A stretch of DNA of 64,000 nucleotides from Bacteroidia bacterium (GCA_030427635.1 JAUIBA010000008.1:1-64000), one strand, 5' to 3'; positions 43,903 to 53,192 are shown, numbered from the stretch's first letter. The notes: generated by a model from the sequence alone, not told the origin. Program-made: numbers and translations.

Positions 43903-43946
43903 AAACATAGTTGCGAATATGGTCACTACATCGTTATTTTGTCATT

Positions 43947-45263
43947 GTGTCAAAAAATGTCCCAGATACTACATTTGCTACGCTGCTGGAACGCTCCGGG
44001 CTTTCTCATGCAGAGGTATCTGAGAAATACGGAATAAGCCAGCGTACAGTGTACCGCTGGAGCCGGGGAGAAGCAGAGGCATCTCCAGCCTACCACCTGG
44101 TATACAAAGCACTGCAGGAAACTGTAAGACTACAGCAGCAGGTAGCTGCTCCTGATACAGAACCCGCATTTACCTTCATAGACCTCTTTGCTGGTATTGG
44201 TGGTTTCCGTAAAGCATTTGACTCTATAGGGGGCAAATGCGTTTTTACCAGCGAATGGGACAAAAACAGCCGACTCACCTACCAGGCAAATTTCCCCTGC
44301 GACCATGCACTGGCGGGAGACATAAGGGAATATACCCGCGATGCATCAACACTGAAACAGATACCGGCACATGATGTGCTGGTAGCAGGTTTTCCCTGCC
44401 AGCCGTTCTCCATAGCAGGAGTATCCAAAAAGAACTCTCTGGGAAAACACCATGGATTCAGAGATGCCACGCAGGGTACCCTTTTCTTTGACCTGGCCCA
44501 GATAATTGAATACCACAGGCCTGCGGCCATACTGCTGGAAAATGTGAAGAACCTTATGAGCCATGATAAGGGAAACACCTTCAGGATTATAAAGCAGACA
44601 CTGGAAGAGGAACTGGGCTACCGCATCACTACCCGGGTGATAGACGGCAGGGCGTGGGTTCCACAGCACAGAGAACGTATATTCATAGCGGGCTTCAGGA
44701 AAGATGTGGCATGTAATCTGGCTCAGCTGCAGATACCCCGGGAAGGCCCCAGACTGGAAAGCATACTACATAAGACCCGCGGACTGGAAGAAGATGAACT
44801 CCCTTACCTGGAAAAGGGAAAGGTAGCTGCACGCTATACCTTATCAGACCACCTGTGGGACTATCTGCAACGTTATAAAGAGAAACATGCAGCAAAAGGC
44901 AATGGCTTTGGCTACAGCTTGGCAGGCCCTAAAGATGTAACCCGCACGCTATCGGCACGCTATCATAAAGATGGCTCTGAAATACTGATAAAACAGCATG
45001 GCAAAAATCCCCGCCGCCTTACCCCCAGAGAATGTGCAAGGCTCATGGGGTTTGACGGGCCTCTGGAATCTAACTTCAGAATACCGGTATCTGATACACA
45101 GGCCTACCGTCAGTTTGGCAACTCTGTAGTAGTGCCCTGTGCCACTGCAGTAGCCGAATTTATGAAGCCGTATATACTGGAAAGTATGGCAGCAGAAAAG
45201 AAACGTGGCAGGAAATCCTTTTCAGGAAAAGGAAATGAACTGAAATCGGCATACAGTGAATAG
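43947..45263 (+). CDS. DNA cytosine-5 methyltransferase with N-terminal HTH (Dcm/SsoII type)
   Basis: Methylates C5 of cytosine in DNA. Residues ~8-55 form a helix-turn-helix (GLSHAEVSEKYGISQRTVYRW). All core motifs follow: I (FIDLFAGIGGFRKAF), IV (GFPCQPFSIAG, nucleophile Cys151), VI (ENVKNL), VIII (QHRERIFIAGF) and X (YRQFGNSVVVP). The recognition region and tail (GNGFGYSL, TRTLSARYHKDGSEILI, FRIPVSDTQAYRQFGNS) closely resemble E. coli Dcm, so CCWGG or CCNGG is the likely target. I chose the GTG at 43947; an in-frame TTG at 43911 is possible. The partner nuclease candidate is divergent. Confidence 0.93.
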   Translation: MSKNVPDTTFATLLERSGLSHAEVSEKYGISQRTVYRWSRGEAEASPAYHLVYKALQETVRLQQQVAAPDTEPAFTFIDLFAGIGGFRKAFDSIGGKCVFTSEWDKNSRLTYQANFPCDHALAGDIREYTRDASTLKQIPAHDVLVAGFPCQPFSIAGVSKKNSLGKHHGFRDATQGTLFFDLAQIIEYHRPAAILLENVKNLMSHDKGNTFRIIKQTLEEELGYRITTRVIDGRAWVPQHRERIFIAGFRKDVACNLAQLQIPREGPRLESILHKTRGLEEDELPYLEKGKVAARYTLSDHLWDYLQRYKEKHAAKGNGFGYSLAGPKDVTRTLSARYHKDGSEILIKQHGKNPRRLTPRECARLMGFDGPLESNFRIPVSDTQAYRQFGNSVVVPCATAVAEFMKPYILESMAAEKKRGRKSFSGKGNELKSAYSE

Positions 45264-45264
45264 C

Positions 45265-45272
45265 TAACTTTG
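45265..45272 (+). promoter_or_regulatory. Candidate -7 element for the MauE-thioredoxin gene
   Basis: TAACTTTG matches TAnnTTTG right after the methyltransferase stop and 10 bases before the ATG at 45283. The downstream gene is thus probably not part of the restriction-modification unit. Confidence 0.5.
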
Positions 45273-45282
45273 CACACACTAT

Positions 45283-46242
45283 ATGCGCTACGTTGTCAAA
45301 TCCCTGCTCATACTTCTGTCTCTGATAACAGGTGGCACTTTTCTGTATTCTGCCTGGACCAAAGTATTACCCATACAGCCATTTGAGTACACTATAGTGG
45401 AATATATGCACCTGCCATGGGTGCTGGCATCAGGGCTGGCCCGCTTTATAGTAGGGCTGGAAGCAGCACTGGGCGGTCTCATAGTACTACACATGTTTGG
45501 CAGGCGCAATTTTGTACTCAAGGCGGCGGCAGCATTACTGGTAATACTCAGCGTGTACCTGATATGGCTATGGGCTGTGGCAGGTAATGATATAAACTGT
45601 GGCTGCTTTGGCGATGAAATATGGATGAGCCCATCTGTATCTCTGGTGAAGAATGCTGTATTGCTGGTATTACTGGCTATAGTCATCCGGTTTCATAAAG
45701 GTATCAGCTTCAAAAAGTCAGAGGACGTGACCTCACTACTGTTTGTAGCCGGCATAGCACTCCCTTTCATACTTTACCCCATGAGCATGGGCGAGCCCTC
45801 GTGGCTGAAAAAGTCGGCATACAAGCTGGATGTAACAGCACTTTATAAGCCCATAAAAGATGATACTGCTGCCCTGCGGGTACCCTATCCCGATACGCCA
45901 TCGGTGAACCTGATGCAGGGTAAGCACATCATTGCCTTCCTGAGCCCATCGTGCCCGCACTGCCATATAGCAGCACGCAAAATGAGCCTGATGCGCCACG
46001 ATGACACTACCCTGCCGTTCTTCCTTATCATAGGTGGCATTGCCAGCGACCTGACAGAATTCTGGAAGGAAACAAAAGCAGGCAATATACCATGGATGCG
46101 CCTGCACAGGGCTCCATTTCTGGAATATACGGGAGGTATGTTCCCCTACATCATATGGGTAGATAACGGTTTGGTGGTTGCAAAATCTACCTACAACACA
46201 CTCAATGAGCAGGAAATAGAGGAGTGGCTACACAAGCCGTAA
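45283..46242 (+). CDS. MauE/DoxX-like membrane protein fused to a thioredoxin-like domain
   Basis: A 319-residue fusion. The first ~175 residues form four to five membrane helices of the MauE/DoxX redox-associated family (LLILLSLITGGTFLYSAWTK, FIVGLEAALGGLIVL, and GNDINCGCFGDEIW with a Cys pair facing the periplasm). After a linker, a thioredoxin-like domain (about 205-315) carries SPSCPHCH with Cys224 and Cys227, and a cis-Pro-like GGMFPYIIW. It probably handles disulfide electron transfer across the membrane. The partner is unknown. Confidence 0.82.
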   Translation: MRYVVKSLLILLSLITGGTFLYSAWTKVLPIQPFEYTIVEYMHLPWVLASGLARFIVGLEAALGGLIVLHMFGRRNFVLKAAAALLVILSVYLIWLWAVAGNDINCGCFGDEIWMSPSVSLVKNAVLLVLLAIVIRFHKGISFKKSEDVTSLLFVAGIALPFILYPMSMGEPSWLKKSAYKLDVTALYKPIKDDTAALRVPYPDTPSVNLMQGKHIIAFLSPSCPHCHIAARKMSLMRHDDTTLPFFLIIGGIASDLTEFWKETKAGNIPWMRLHRAPFLEYTGGMFPYIIWVDNGLVVAKSTYNTLNEQEIEEWLHKP

Positions 46243-46331
46243 CCATATACGTGCACACGTAATAGTTACAGACACAAAACCTGTTAGTGACTCAGATAAT
46301 AAAATAACTGTCTGCTGAATATCGCATAATG

Positions 46332-47870
46332 TTATTCCCACTCTATAGTAGCCGGAGGCTTACTGCTGATATCATACACAACACGGTTAATACCTTTAAC
46401 CCTATTGATAATATCATTGGAGATACGTGCCAGAAGGTCGTAAGGGAGATGTGCCCAGTCGGCGGTCATACCATCTACTGACGTAACTGCACGAAGCGCG
46501 CATGTAAACTCATAAGTACGCTCATCTCCCATAACCCCTACACTCTGCACCGGCAGCAGAATAGCTCCTGCCTGCCATACCTGCTTATACATACCGCTAT
46601 CGCGCAGATGCTGAATGTATATAGCATCTGCCTCCTGCAGCATTGTTACTTTTTCTTCTGTTACTGCTCCCAGGATACGGATGCCAAGACCCGGACCCGG
46701 GAAAGGATGACGACCGATAAATATCTCATCAATACCCAGTTCATGACCAACACGGCGCACCTCGTCTTTAAACAACATACGAAGCGGCTCTACCAGCGAA
46801 AGATGCATTTTCTCCGGCAGTCCACCCACATTATGGTGCGACTTGATAGTAGCAGAAGGACCGTGAACAGACATAGACTCTATCACATCGGGATATATGG
46901 TACCCTGCCCCAGGAAGCTTACATCAGTAAGCTGCTGTGCTTCTTCATTAAATACTTCTATAAACAGGCGACCGATAATCTTACGTTTCTTCTCCGGGTC
47001 AGAAACGCCATCGAGTTCGGTATAAAAACGCTTGCGGGCATCAATACCTTTGGTATTCAATCCCAGATGGCGATAACCGTCCAGCACCTGTTCAAATTCA
47101 TTTTTGCGCAGCAGACCATTGTCTACAAAGATGCAGAACAACCTGTCGCCAATAGCGCGGTGTATAAGTGTAGCAGCTACGGTGGAGTCGACACCTCCGC
47201 TCAAAGCCATTACTACTTTCTTATTACCTACATCCTGCTTAATGCGCTCAACAGTCTCATGAATGAAAGCAGCAGGAGTCCAGTCCTGTGCTGCACCGCA
47301 GATATCCACTACATAGTTTTTAAGCAGCTGACCGCCATCGGTACTATGTGTTACCTCTGGATGAAACTGTATAGCATATACAGGATTAGGCGCATAATCG
47401 GCACTAGCTTTGTATGCAGCTACAGGTATAGCCTCAGTACGGGCTATTACAGAAAACCCTTCCGGTAGTTGCTTAATAGTATCACTATGGCTCATCCATA
47501 CCTGCGAACCATCTGCTATAGTAGAAAGCAGCGGGTCATGAGCTACGCCCTGCAGATGTGCACGACCATATTCGCGATGAGTGGACTTGCCAACCTCCCC
47601 ACCCGACTGCTTTGCCAGCAGCTGAGCGCCATAGCATATTGCCAGTACCGGCAGCTTTGCAGCCATAGCAGCAATATCCGGCATCGGGGCCTGCGGGTCA
47701 TTGACAGAGAAAGGACTGCCCGACAAGATGATACCCTTCATGGTCTCGTCATAAGCTACAGGCTTAGTACATGGTTGTATCTCACAATATACATTGAGCT
47801 CACGCACCCTGCGGGCTATAAGCTGTGTAAACTGAGAACCAAAATCGAGTATCAGAATCTTGTCGTTCAT
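46332..47870 (-). CDS. guaA: GMP synthase (glutamine-hydrolysing)
   Basis: Converts XMP to GMP using glutamine and ATP. The N-terminal class I amidotransferase has [13 protein letters not shown] with the nucleophilic Cys and FHPEVTHS with the catalytic His. The ATP pyrophosphatase domain has [14 protein letters not shown], followed by the dimerisation domain ending [12 protein letters not shown]. The 512-aa length is standard. The DUF3467 gene lies 38 bases upstream on the same strand and may share the transcript. Confidence 0.97.
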   Translation of the reverse strand: MNDKILILDFGSQFTQLIARRVRELNVYCEIQPCTKPVAYDETMKGIILSGSPFSVNDPQAPMPDIAAMAAKLPVLAICYGAQLLAKQSGGEVGKSTHREYGRAHLQGVAHDPLLSTIADGSQVWMSHSDTIKQLPEGFSVIARTEAIPVAAYKASADYAPNPVYAIQFHPEVTHSTDGGQLLKNYVVDICGAAQDWTPAAFIHETVERIKQDVGNKKVVMALSGGVDSTVAATLIHRAIGDRLFCIFVDNGLLRKNEFEQVLDGYRHLGLNTKGIDARKRFYTELDGVSDPEKKRKIIGRLFIEVFNEEAQQLTDVSFLGQGTIYPDVIESMSVHGPSATIKSHHNVGGLPEKMHLSLVEPLRMLFKDEVRRVGHELGIDEIFIGRHPFPGPGLGIRILGAVTEEKVTMLQEADAIYIQHLRDSGMYKQVWQAGAILLPVQSVGVMGDERTYEFTCALRAVTSVDGMTADWAHLPYDLLARISNDIINRVKGINRVVYDISSKPPATIEWE

Positions 47871-47908
47871 AAATATTTATTAGCAGTATTTCTTATCTGT
47901 ATGCATTA

Positions 47909-48223
47909 TTAAGCCTGAGCAGGAGGTGCGCCAAAATTGAAAGGAGTAGGTGCTGTTTCCTGATCCTTGATAACACCATACTGCGCTTCGAAACGCTTGA
48001 TGTTGTCAACGAGTGCACGCATTGTACGCTTAGCGTGCTGCGGAGTCATAACGATACGCGACTTTACTTTAGCCTTAGGCACATTGGGCATTACGTTTAC
48101 GAAATCAATTACAAACTCTGCAAAAGAGTTGGTAACAATTGCGAGGTTTACGTATTCACCATCTGCTACTTCTTCTGTAAGCTCTATGTTAAGCTGCTGT
48201 TCTGGTAATTGCTGATCTGACAT
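47909..48223 (-). CDS. DUF3467 domain protein
   Basis: A 104-residue protein of the widespread DUF3467 family, function unknown. Typical features: an acidic start (LNIELTEEVADGEY), NLAIVTNSFAEFVIDFVNVMP, KVKSRIVMTPQHAKRTM and LVDNIKRFEAQYG, with a Pro/Ala tail. No signal peptide, so it is cytoplasmic. It lies 38 bases upstream of guaA in the same orientation. A gene-free region of ~600 bases precedes it. Confidence 0.9.
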   Translation of the reverse strand: MSDQQLPEQQLNIELTEEVADGEYVNLAIVTNSFAEFVIDFVNVMPNVPKAKVKSRIVMTPQHAKRTMRALVDNIKRFEAQYGVIKDQETAPTPFNFGAPPAQA

Positions 48224-48824
48224 AATAAATGATTGTTTTTAGGGACTGCAATTTAGGTTAATTTGAGGGAATTGACACACTACCTATAGTATAGCGTATA
48301 TGGCAGGTGATATTTAGCTGATAACAGTTGACAACTAATAAACAGCACCTCATCTGCAGCCTCCCCAGAATAGTGTTGTGAGATGTGCACAATTATTTTT
48401 TTTCAGTGAGCAGTATCCAACCATACAGACCATAAACAATTGAAAATCTATCACTTAAAACTCAACACACTTTACAAAATTTCACAAAAAGGTTACAAAA
48501 ATTACTCGCGTGATTTTTATCATACATTAACCATTCCAGCTTTAATACATAAGCAAAGTATAATAAAAACAAGATAACTTAACATATTACATAACATTGT
48601 GCCTGAACAATAAAGAAGTCTTATTACCCCACAAAAAACAAGCCACACAACAGCTATGGCAGGAAAGGATATCCACATTTTCAGGAACAGCCCCTTAATC
48701 ATGCTTGTATACCCGTGAGTATGGGCAGAAGTAATACAATCCAGAAATATCTATCATAAATAATGATAGAAATGACTATTTTGGCATTTCCTTTTACCGA
48801 CAACCGTCATTATAAAAACTAACT
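48224..48824. other. AT-rich intergenic region
   Basis: About 600 AT-rich bases between divergent genes. Apart from one possible 60-codon minus-strand frame (48520-48702, listed separately), I see no gene, tRNA or clear terminator. It must carry the promoters of DUF3467-guaA and of the lipoprotein at 48825. Confidence 0.4.
48520..48702 (-). CDS. Possible small two-helix membrane protein
   Basis: A 60-codon ATG frame encodes two hydrophobic stretches (WISFPAIAVVWLVFCGVI and MLSYLVFIILCLCI) with four Cys. It lies alone in an AT-rich gap where T-rich codons alone can produce hydrophobic frames. No homologue is recognised and no promoter was found, so it may be spurious. Confidence 0.25.
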   Translation of the reverse strand: MIKGLFLKMWISFPAIAVVWLVFCGVIRLLYCSGTMLCNMLSYLVFIILCLCIKAGMVNV

Positions 48825-49481
48825 ATGAAAAGTGTACTATCTGTCCTGATAGCCGGGATAATGCTATGGGGATGCAATGAGCCTAAAAAGAAACAAGACT
48901 ATACCAGTCTTTACAATGTAGTAGAGGCCAGCGCAGTAGATGAAACTGATAAAGCGGCCGTAACCATAAGAGCTTATCTGACCCAAAAAGAAGTAGGCAA
49001 AGACACAATACACGGCATACTGAAAGAGCTATATATACTTTCTCAAAACCATGAGGGCATAAAAAAACGCAGTGAGCCCAATTATATTTCCATATACCTA
49101 TACAGCTCCAAAGACATGGCTTTGAGGGCTCCATCGAAATACCATGCGATAATGGAAAAAACGCCTGTTATGCCGGCTCCTGAAACCCATATACATAAAG
49201 CAGACAAAACAACACCCGAATACGAACTATACCAGCTGCTTACCGATACATTTGCAGCTCATGGCCTTAACTTCTGTGAGGTGTTTGCTTCATTCACTAT
49301 TATCAGAGAAAAATCAATGGAAGTTACATTCCAGGATTATGAAGACATGGTGCAGGAAAGTTCATTGGAAAAAGCAGACCAGGTAGAAAAATACCTGTGC
49401 GGCAAACTGCTACGTGAGGCAAACCTGAATGAAGAACTGACACCCTATGTTTACAAACTTGGATACGAATATTGCAGATAA
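48825..49481 (+). CDS. Predicted lipoprotein, function unknown
   Basis: A 218-residue protein with a lipoprotein signal (MKSVLSVLIAGIMLWGC; Cys17). The mature region is mostly helical and charged (KDTIHGILKELYILSQNHEG, VQESSLEKADQVEKYL) with a Pro-rich middle (TPVMPAPETHIHKADKTTP). No family is recognised. It is followed by another unknown small gene on the same strand after 39 bases. Confidence 0.65.
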   Translation: MKSVLSVLIAGIMLWGCNEPKKKQDYTSLYNVVEASAVDETDKAAVTIRAYLTQKEVGKDTIHGILKELYILSQNHEGIKKRSEPNYISIYLYSSKDMALRAPSKYHAIMEKTPVMPAPETHIHKADKTTPEYELYQLLTDTFAAHGLNFCEVFASFTIIREKSMEVTFQDYEDMVQESSLEKADQVEKYLCGKLLREANLNEELTPYVYKLGYEYCR

Positions 49482-49520
49482 GTAATAATATGATGGCATT
49501 CTGCAAGAATCTGCCACTGT

Positions 49521-49895
49521 ATGAATGTAAAAAAAACAATACTGTATGCGCTCTTAATATCCATCATATTATTTGCCATAGTGCAGGCACCCTACGAGTT
49601 TAGCCTGAAACAAGCAGAGTTACAGTGTACTCACCTTAGTAATAGAAAGCGGCTAAAATATACACCAGCTATTACGTACGGAATCATTTATCTGACTAAC
49701 CGCAAAGACCGGGTAAGAGATTACAAATCACATCAGCTATTAGATAGAGGTTGTGGCAATATGCATCTAAATGCTTTTAAACTATTGTATATAAACCACT
49801 GTTATATATCAGAAAACGAAAAAGATAGCCTTGTAACCATATTTGATTCAGCATACAAAAAAATGAAGCATTTGCCCCGAGAGAACTACCAATAA
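49521..49895 (+). CDS. Small membrane-anchored protein, function unknown
   Basis: A 124-residue protein with an N-terminal hydrophobic helix (ILYALLISIILFAIV) that is either a membrane anchor or an uncleaved signal. The rest is basic and Tyr-rich, with three Cys (LQCTH, DRGCGN, NHCYIS). I recognise no family. It may be co-transcribed with the lipoprotein upstream. A ~240-base gap with no visible gene follows. Confidence 0.5.
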   Translation: MNVKKTILYALLISIILFAIVQAPYEFSLKQAELQCTHLSNRKRLKYTPAITYGIIYLTNRKDRVRDYKSHQLLDRGCGNMHLNAFKLLYINHCYISENEKDSLVTIFDSAYKKMKHLPRENYQ

Positions 49896-50137
49896 GTAGT
49901 ATATCAGCCAAAGGCAATAAGATTTAAAACAGCGTATTTGCAAATACAAAAAGTAAAGTCCTGAAATCAGGTATAAGTTATTTAAAGCCGGGTGTATGCT
50001 GTAAGCCCCTTATTCTATAACGTACCTGTAGATGACATAGCAGATATCAACTACAGGATCAATACCCTCTGATACCAGTCATTCAAATATGATACGGGCA
50101 GTGGTGCTTTTTCTGTGATTCTCCTATCTTTACAGCA

Positions 50138-50734
50138 ATGCGTAAACTGCTCATTCCCTTTGCAATGCTTAGTGTGCTGGCTGCCTGCAAGCCTGAGGTG
50201 TACTACCCTAAACCATCGGGATATTTCAAGATAGATACCCCTGCCAGGCACGAATACCAGCTTTTTGAGCGGGAGGGATTTCCTTATTCTTTTGAATATC
50301 CGGTATACAGTAAGGTAATGGACGACACCCTTTTTGCTGGTGAGGGCAACAAGTACTGGATAAACATAGATATACCTGGCCTGGGAGGCATGATAAACAT
50401 TACGTACAAGCCTGTAACTAAAGAGCAGCCACTATACAAACTGGTGGATGACTCGTGGGGCTTATCCTATTTTCATCATGAAAAGGCTGACTATATAGAC
50501 CAGAAAGCCAGAACCAACAGAAATGGGATAGAGTGTGTCATATTTACCGTAGGTGGTAATGCAGCTACCCGCTACCAGTTCTGTGCTACAGATTCTGCGC
50601 ACCACTTCATGCGGGGTGCGCTGTACTTTGATGTAACGCCCAATGCAGACTCTCTGAAACCAGCTACTGACTTTCTGCTACAGGACATAGAGCATATGCT
50701 GATGAGCCTGAAATGGCATGATGCCGGTAAGTAA
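50138..50734 (+). CDS. gldD: Gliding motility lipoprotein GldD
   Basis: Lipoprotein required for gliding and T9SS function in Flavobacterium johnsoniae. The signal ends in lipobox LAAC (Cys17), followed at once by the GldD signature KPEVYYPKPSGYFKID. Later conserved parts include YPVYSKVM, KYWINIDIPGLGGMINITYKP and TPNADSLKPATDFL. At 198 aa it fits the family. It is convergent with tadA. gldJ, porU and porV lie 1-8 kb away, so the motility/secretion genes are loosely clustered. Confidence 0.93.
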   Translation: MRKLLIPFAMLSVLAACKPEVYYPKPSGYFKIDTPARHEYQLFEREGFPYSFEYPVYSKVMDDTLFAGEGNKYWINIDIPGLGGMINITYKPVTKEQPLYKLVDDSWGLSYFHHEKADYIDQKARTNRNGIECVIFTVGGNAATRYQFCATDSAHHFMRGALYFDVTPNADSLKPATDFLLQDIEHMLMSLKWHDAGK

Positions 50735-50777
50735 AAACGACTTAATAAAAGCGCAAAGCTGTGTGGTAAGTTTAGTA

Positions 50778-51218
50778 TTACCTCCGCTGAGCAAAAAAGT
50801 CTTTCATAAGCTGCGCACACTCTGTAGCAAGGATACCATGGGTAAGCTCAGTTTTAGGATGAAAGGGCCAGTTTTCTCCGGTGGTCTTTTTATAGCCATT
50901 CTTTACATCGGAAGCACCGTACACCACTTTCCCTATTTTGGACCAGTATAGCGCCCCGCAACACATGAGGCATGGCTCCACGGTAACATAGAGCACTGCA
51001 TCGGGCAGGTACTTGGCACCAATACCGTTAAATGCTGCCGTAAGCGCTATCATCTCAGCATGGGCGGTACAATCATTGAGTCGCTCTACCTGATTATGCC
51101 CCCGGCCTATAATCTTGTTGTCCCATACTACTACAGCTCCCACAGGCACCTCACCGGCAGCAAATGCCAGCTCTGCTTCCCGTAGGGCCTGGCGCATAAA
51201 ATACTCGTCGTTGAACAT
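50778..51218 (-). CDS. tadA: tRNA-specific adenosine deaminase (TadA-like nucleoside deaminase)
   Basis: Zinc deaminase that converts the wobble adenosine of tRNA-Arg(ACG) to inosine. The active site is complete: TAHAEM with zinc His and catalytic Glu, and EPCLMCCGAL with the PCxxC zinc cysteines. N-terminal EVPVGAVVVWDNKIIGRG is typical. The start at 51218 (146 aa, MFNDEYFMRQAL) matches the family; nine further in-frame codons upstream are unlikely to be translated. Alternative: guanine deaminase, less likely at this length and motif. Confidence 0.9.
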   Translation of the reverse strand: MFNDEYFMRQALREAELAFAAGEVPVGAVVVWDNKIIGRGHNQVERLNDCTAHAEMIALTAAFNGIGAKYLPDAVLYVTVEPCLMCCGALYWSKIGKVVYGASDVKNGYKKTTGENWPFHPKTELTHGILATECAQLMKDFFAQRR

Positions 51219-51347
51219 AATAATAACCGCGAAAAGGTACGACAATATACCGGGGATACTAACATGAAGCAGGTACCGGCTGCCAATGAAATGATAAAAG
51301 ATATGCGGGCCGTACCGGCCTAATGATGATTGTATTTATATTGCAGT

Positions 51348-51872
51348 ATGTTAAAACGGTATTTACTCACAACGGCAGTAGCTGTAGCAGGCTATAGCAG
51401 CGCCATGGGACAGACAGCAGGCTTTTGCGAAGCCATCAATAATATCATGGCTGATGCTCCGCACAACTTTGACAATATCAAAGGCAAGCAGATGGATATG
51501 AGTATGCACTCTACCATGTGGGCCAGCAGTATAAAAATACCGGGCACCGTGGGCTACAGAATTGTAGAATCGATGGGGCTTTTTTATGAAGGTGCCCTGA
51601 TACAAACTACAGACAAAACAAAGCTGCCACCACTGTATGCTGAATATAAAAAGAAGCTACAGGAATGCCTGACACCGCTGGGCTACAAAATGTCTACTCA
51701 GGAGAATGTAGTGGCCGGCCTGAGCAACCTGAAAAAAGTGGTGTTTATGAAAGACATTGAAGAGCCTACAGAAACCGACGACATAAGTAAACTACCACCG
51801 CATATAACAATGGAAGCCGACTATCACAAACAGGGAGGTTTTACGCTGGTCATATTCATCTTCCAGCATTGA
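51348..51872 (+). CDS. Predicted secreted protein, function unknown
   Basis: A ~174-residue protein with a signal peptide (MLKRYLLTTAVAVAGYSSAMG). The mature domain alternates strands and helices and includes GFCEAINNIMADAP, YRIVESMGLFYEGAL and a C-terminal GGFTLVIFIFQH strand. It contains two Cys (FCEA and QECL). No family is recognised. A strong palindromic terminator separates it from porV. Confidence 0.65.
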   Translation: MLKRYLLTTAVAVAGYSSAMGQTAGFCEAINNIMADAPHNFDNIKGKQMDMSMHSTMWASSIKIPGTVGYRIVESMGLFYEGALIQTTDKTKLPPLYAEYKKKLQECLTPLGYKMSTQENVVAGLSNLKKVVFMKDIEEPTETDDISKLPPHITMEADYHKQGGFTLVIFIFQH

Positions 51873-51911
51873 TAACATACTACTGGTATTGATTGTTACA
51901 TACATGATTAT

Positions 51912-51949
51912 AAAAGAAGAACTCCGGCCAGGGCCGGAGTTCTTCTTTT
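51912..51949. terminator. Bidirectional terminator
   Basis: A palindrome of about 17 pairs, AAAAGAAGAACTCCGGC against GCCGGAGTTCTTCTTTT with a 4-base loop. It ends in T-runs on both strands and lies between the convergent secreted-protein gene (stop 51872) and porV (stop 51972). Confidence 0.9.
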
Positions 51950-51971
51950 ATGCTTTAGCAACAAAATATTA

Positions 51972-53159
51972 CTACTCGGTTGTTGATGTTTCATCATCAC
52001 CTGAGTCAGAACCGGAAGCCATCTGGTCGAACTCAAATATGAGCGAGAAGCGCAGTGTATTAGACAGCGGATTGCGGTTTATACCAGAGCCCTGTGGCAC
52101 GAGGTAAGAAGCATTGAGCTGGAATACATTGTAACGCACACCCAGACCGGCTGTAATGTACTGACGGTCGCCGTTGTCTTTATCTTCATAGAAGTAACCT
52201 GCACGGAAGGCAATAGTATTCTGATACCAGTATTCTGCACCAAGAGCAGCATTGATCTGCGCCAGCTGATCGCCGGTAGAGAAGGACTTGATGATACCTG
52301 TAGGAACAGATATTGTCGTATCAGAACCAGTGCTCTGCAGAGCAGGTACCAGTAGCTTGTTCAGGTCCAGTGCAAAAGTAATCTTGTTATACGCATCCAT
52401 CTGAACGGTATAAGCAGCACCTACACCAAGATTCATAGGAATGAAATCGCGGCGGGTAGAGTTATACGTAATCTTAGAACCTATATTGCTGAGTACAGCA
52501 CCGAAGTTGAACGTATTTACGTGATATTCTTCTTTCTCGTTAGACTTAGTGTAGAACATACCAAGGTCTGCACCGAAAGCATTGCCCGGCTTATAGTCGC
52601 CACCGGTAGTAGAGTAGTTAACACCCGATGCGATAGCAGAGTGAATATAACGCATTGTAAGACCTGCCGACAAATAATCGGAAAGCTTACGTGAGTAACC
52701 GAGGTCAAACGCATATTCACGGGGCATACCTGTACCGATAGAGTTTCCTATATAGTCGGTATAGTTAATGTTACCCAGAGAAAAATAACGCATAGAGGCA
52801 CTCACCGCCTGTTCCTGCTCCTGACCAAATTTGGCATAGCCCGAGAGATAAGCAAGGAAGATATCAGGAACCAAATCCTTCAACCATGGGGTATAAGTAG
52901 CAGAAATACCATACGTTTTATCGTTAAATGGCATTTTAGCAACATTCCAGTATTGTGAGTTAGGGTCGGGAGAAACAGCTATACCGGCATCGCCCATAGC
53001 GCCTGCACGGGCATCGGGAGATATGCGGAGGAAAGGCACTGCTGTAGTAACGAATGATTTACTTGTCCCATTTATGTTAGAAGTAGACTGCGCACCAACC
53101 TTTGTAACTGATATTACCGAAAGTAACATCAATCCTGATAAACCGAGGCTTTTTGACAT
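51972..53159 (-). CDS. porV: Type IX secretion system outer-membrane protein PorV
   Basis: Outer-membrane beta-barrel that shuttles T9SS substrates to the PorU attachment complex. The signal peptide (MSKSLGLSGLMLLSVISVTKVGAQ) is followed by the PorV-type opening VPFLRISPDARAGAMGDAG and SQYWNVAKMPF, then repeated amphipathic strands to an acidic Ser/Asp-rich tail. The 395-aa length is normal. The start at 53159 is fixed by a promoter at 53193-53223 that overlaps any earlier start. It follows porU on the same strand. Confidence 0.95.
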   Translation of the reverse strand: MSKSLGLSGLMLLSVISVTKVGAQSTSNINGTSKSFVTTAVPFLRISPDARAGAMGDAGIAVSPDPNSQYWNVAKMPFNDKTYGISATYTPWLKDLVPDIFLAYLSGYAKFGQEQEQAVSASMRYFSLGNINYTDYIGNSIGTGMPREYAFDLGYSRKLSDYLSAGLTMRYIHSAIASGVNYSTTGGDYKPGNAFGADLGMFYTKSNEKEEYHVNTFNFGAVLSNIGSKITYNSTRRDFIPMNLGVGAAYTVQMDAYNKITFALDLNKLLVPALQSTGSDTTISVPTGIIKSFSTGDQLAQINAALGAEYWYQNTIAFRAGYFYEDKDNGDRQYITAGLGVRYNVFQLNASYLVPQGSGINRNPLSNTLRFSLIFEFDQMASGSDSGDDETSTTE

Positions 53160-53192
53160 CGTATGATTTATTATATTTAATTTAATGTTGAG

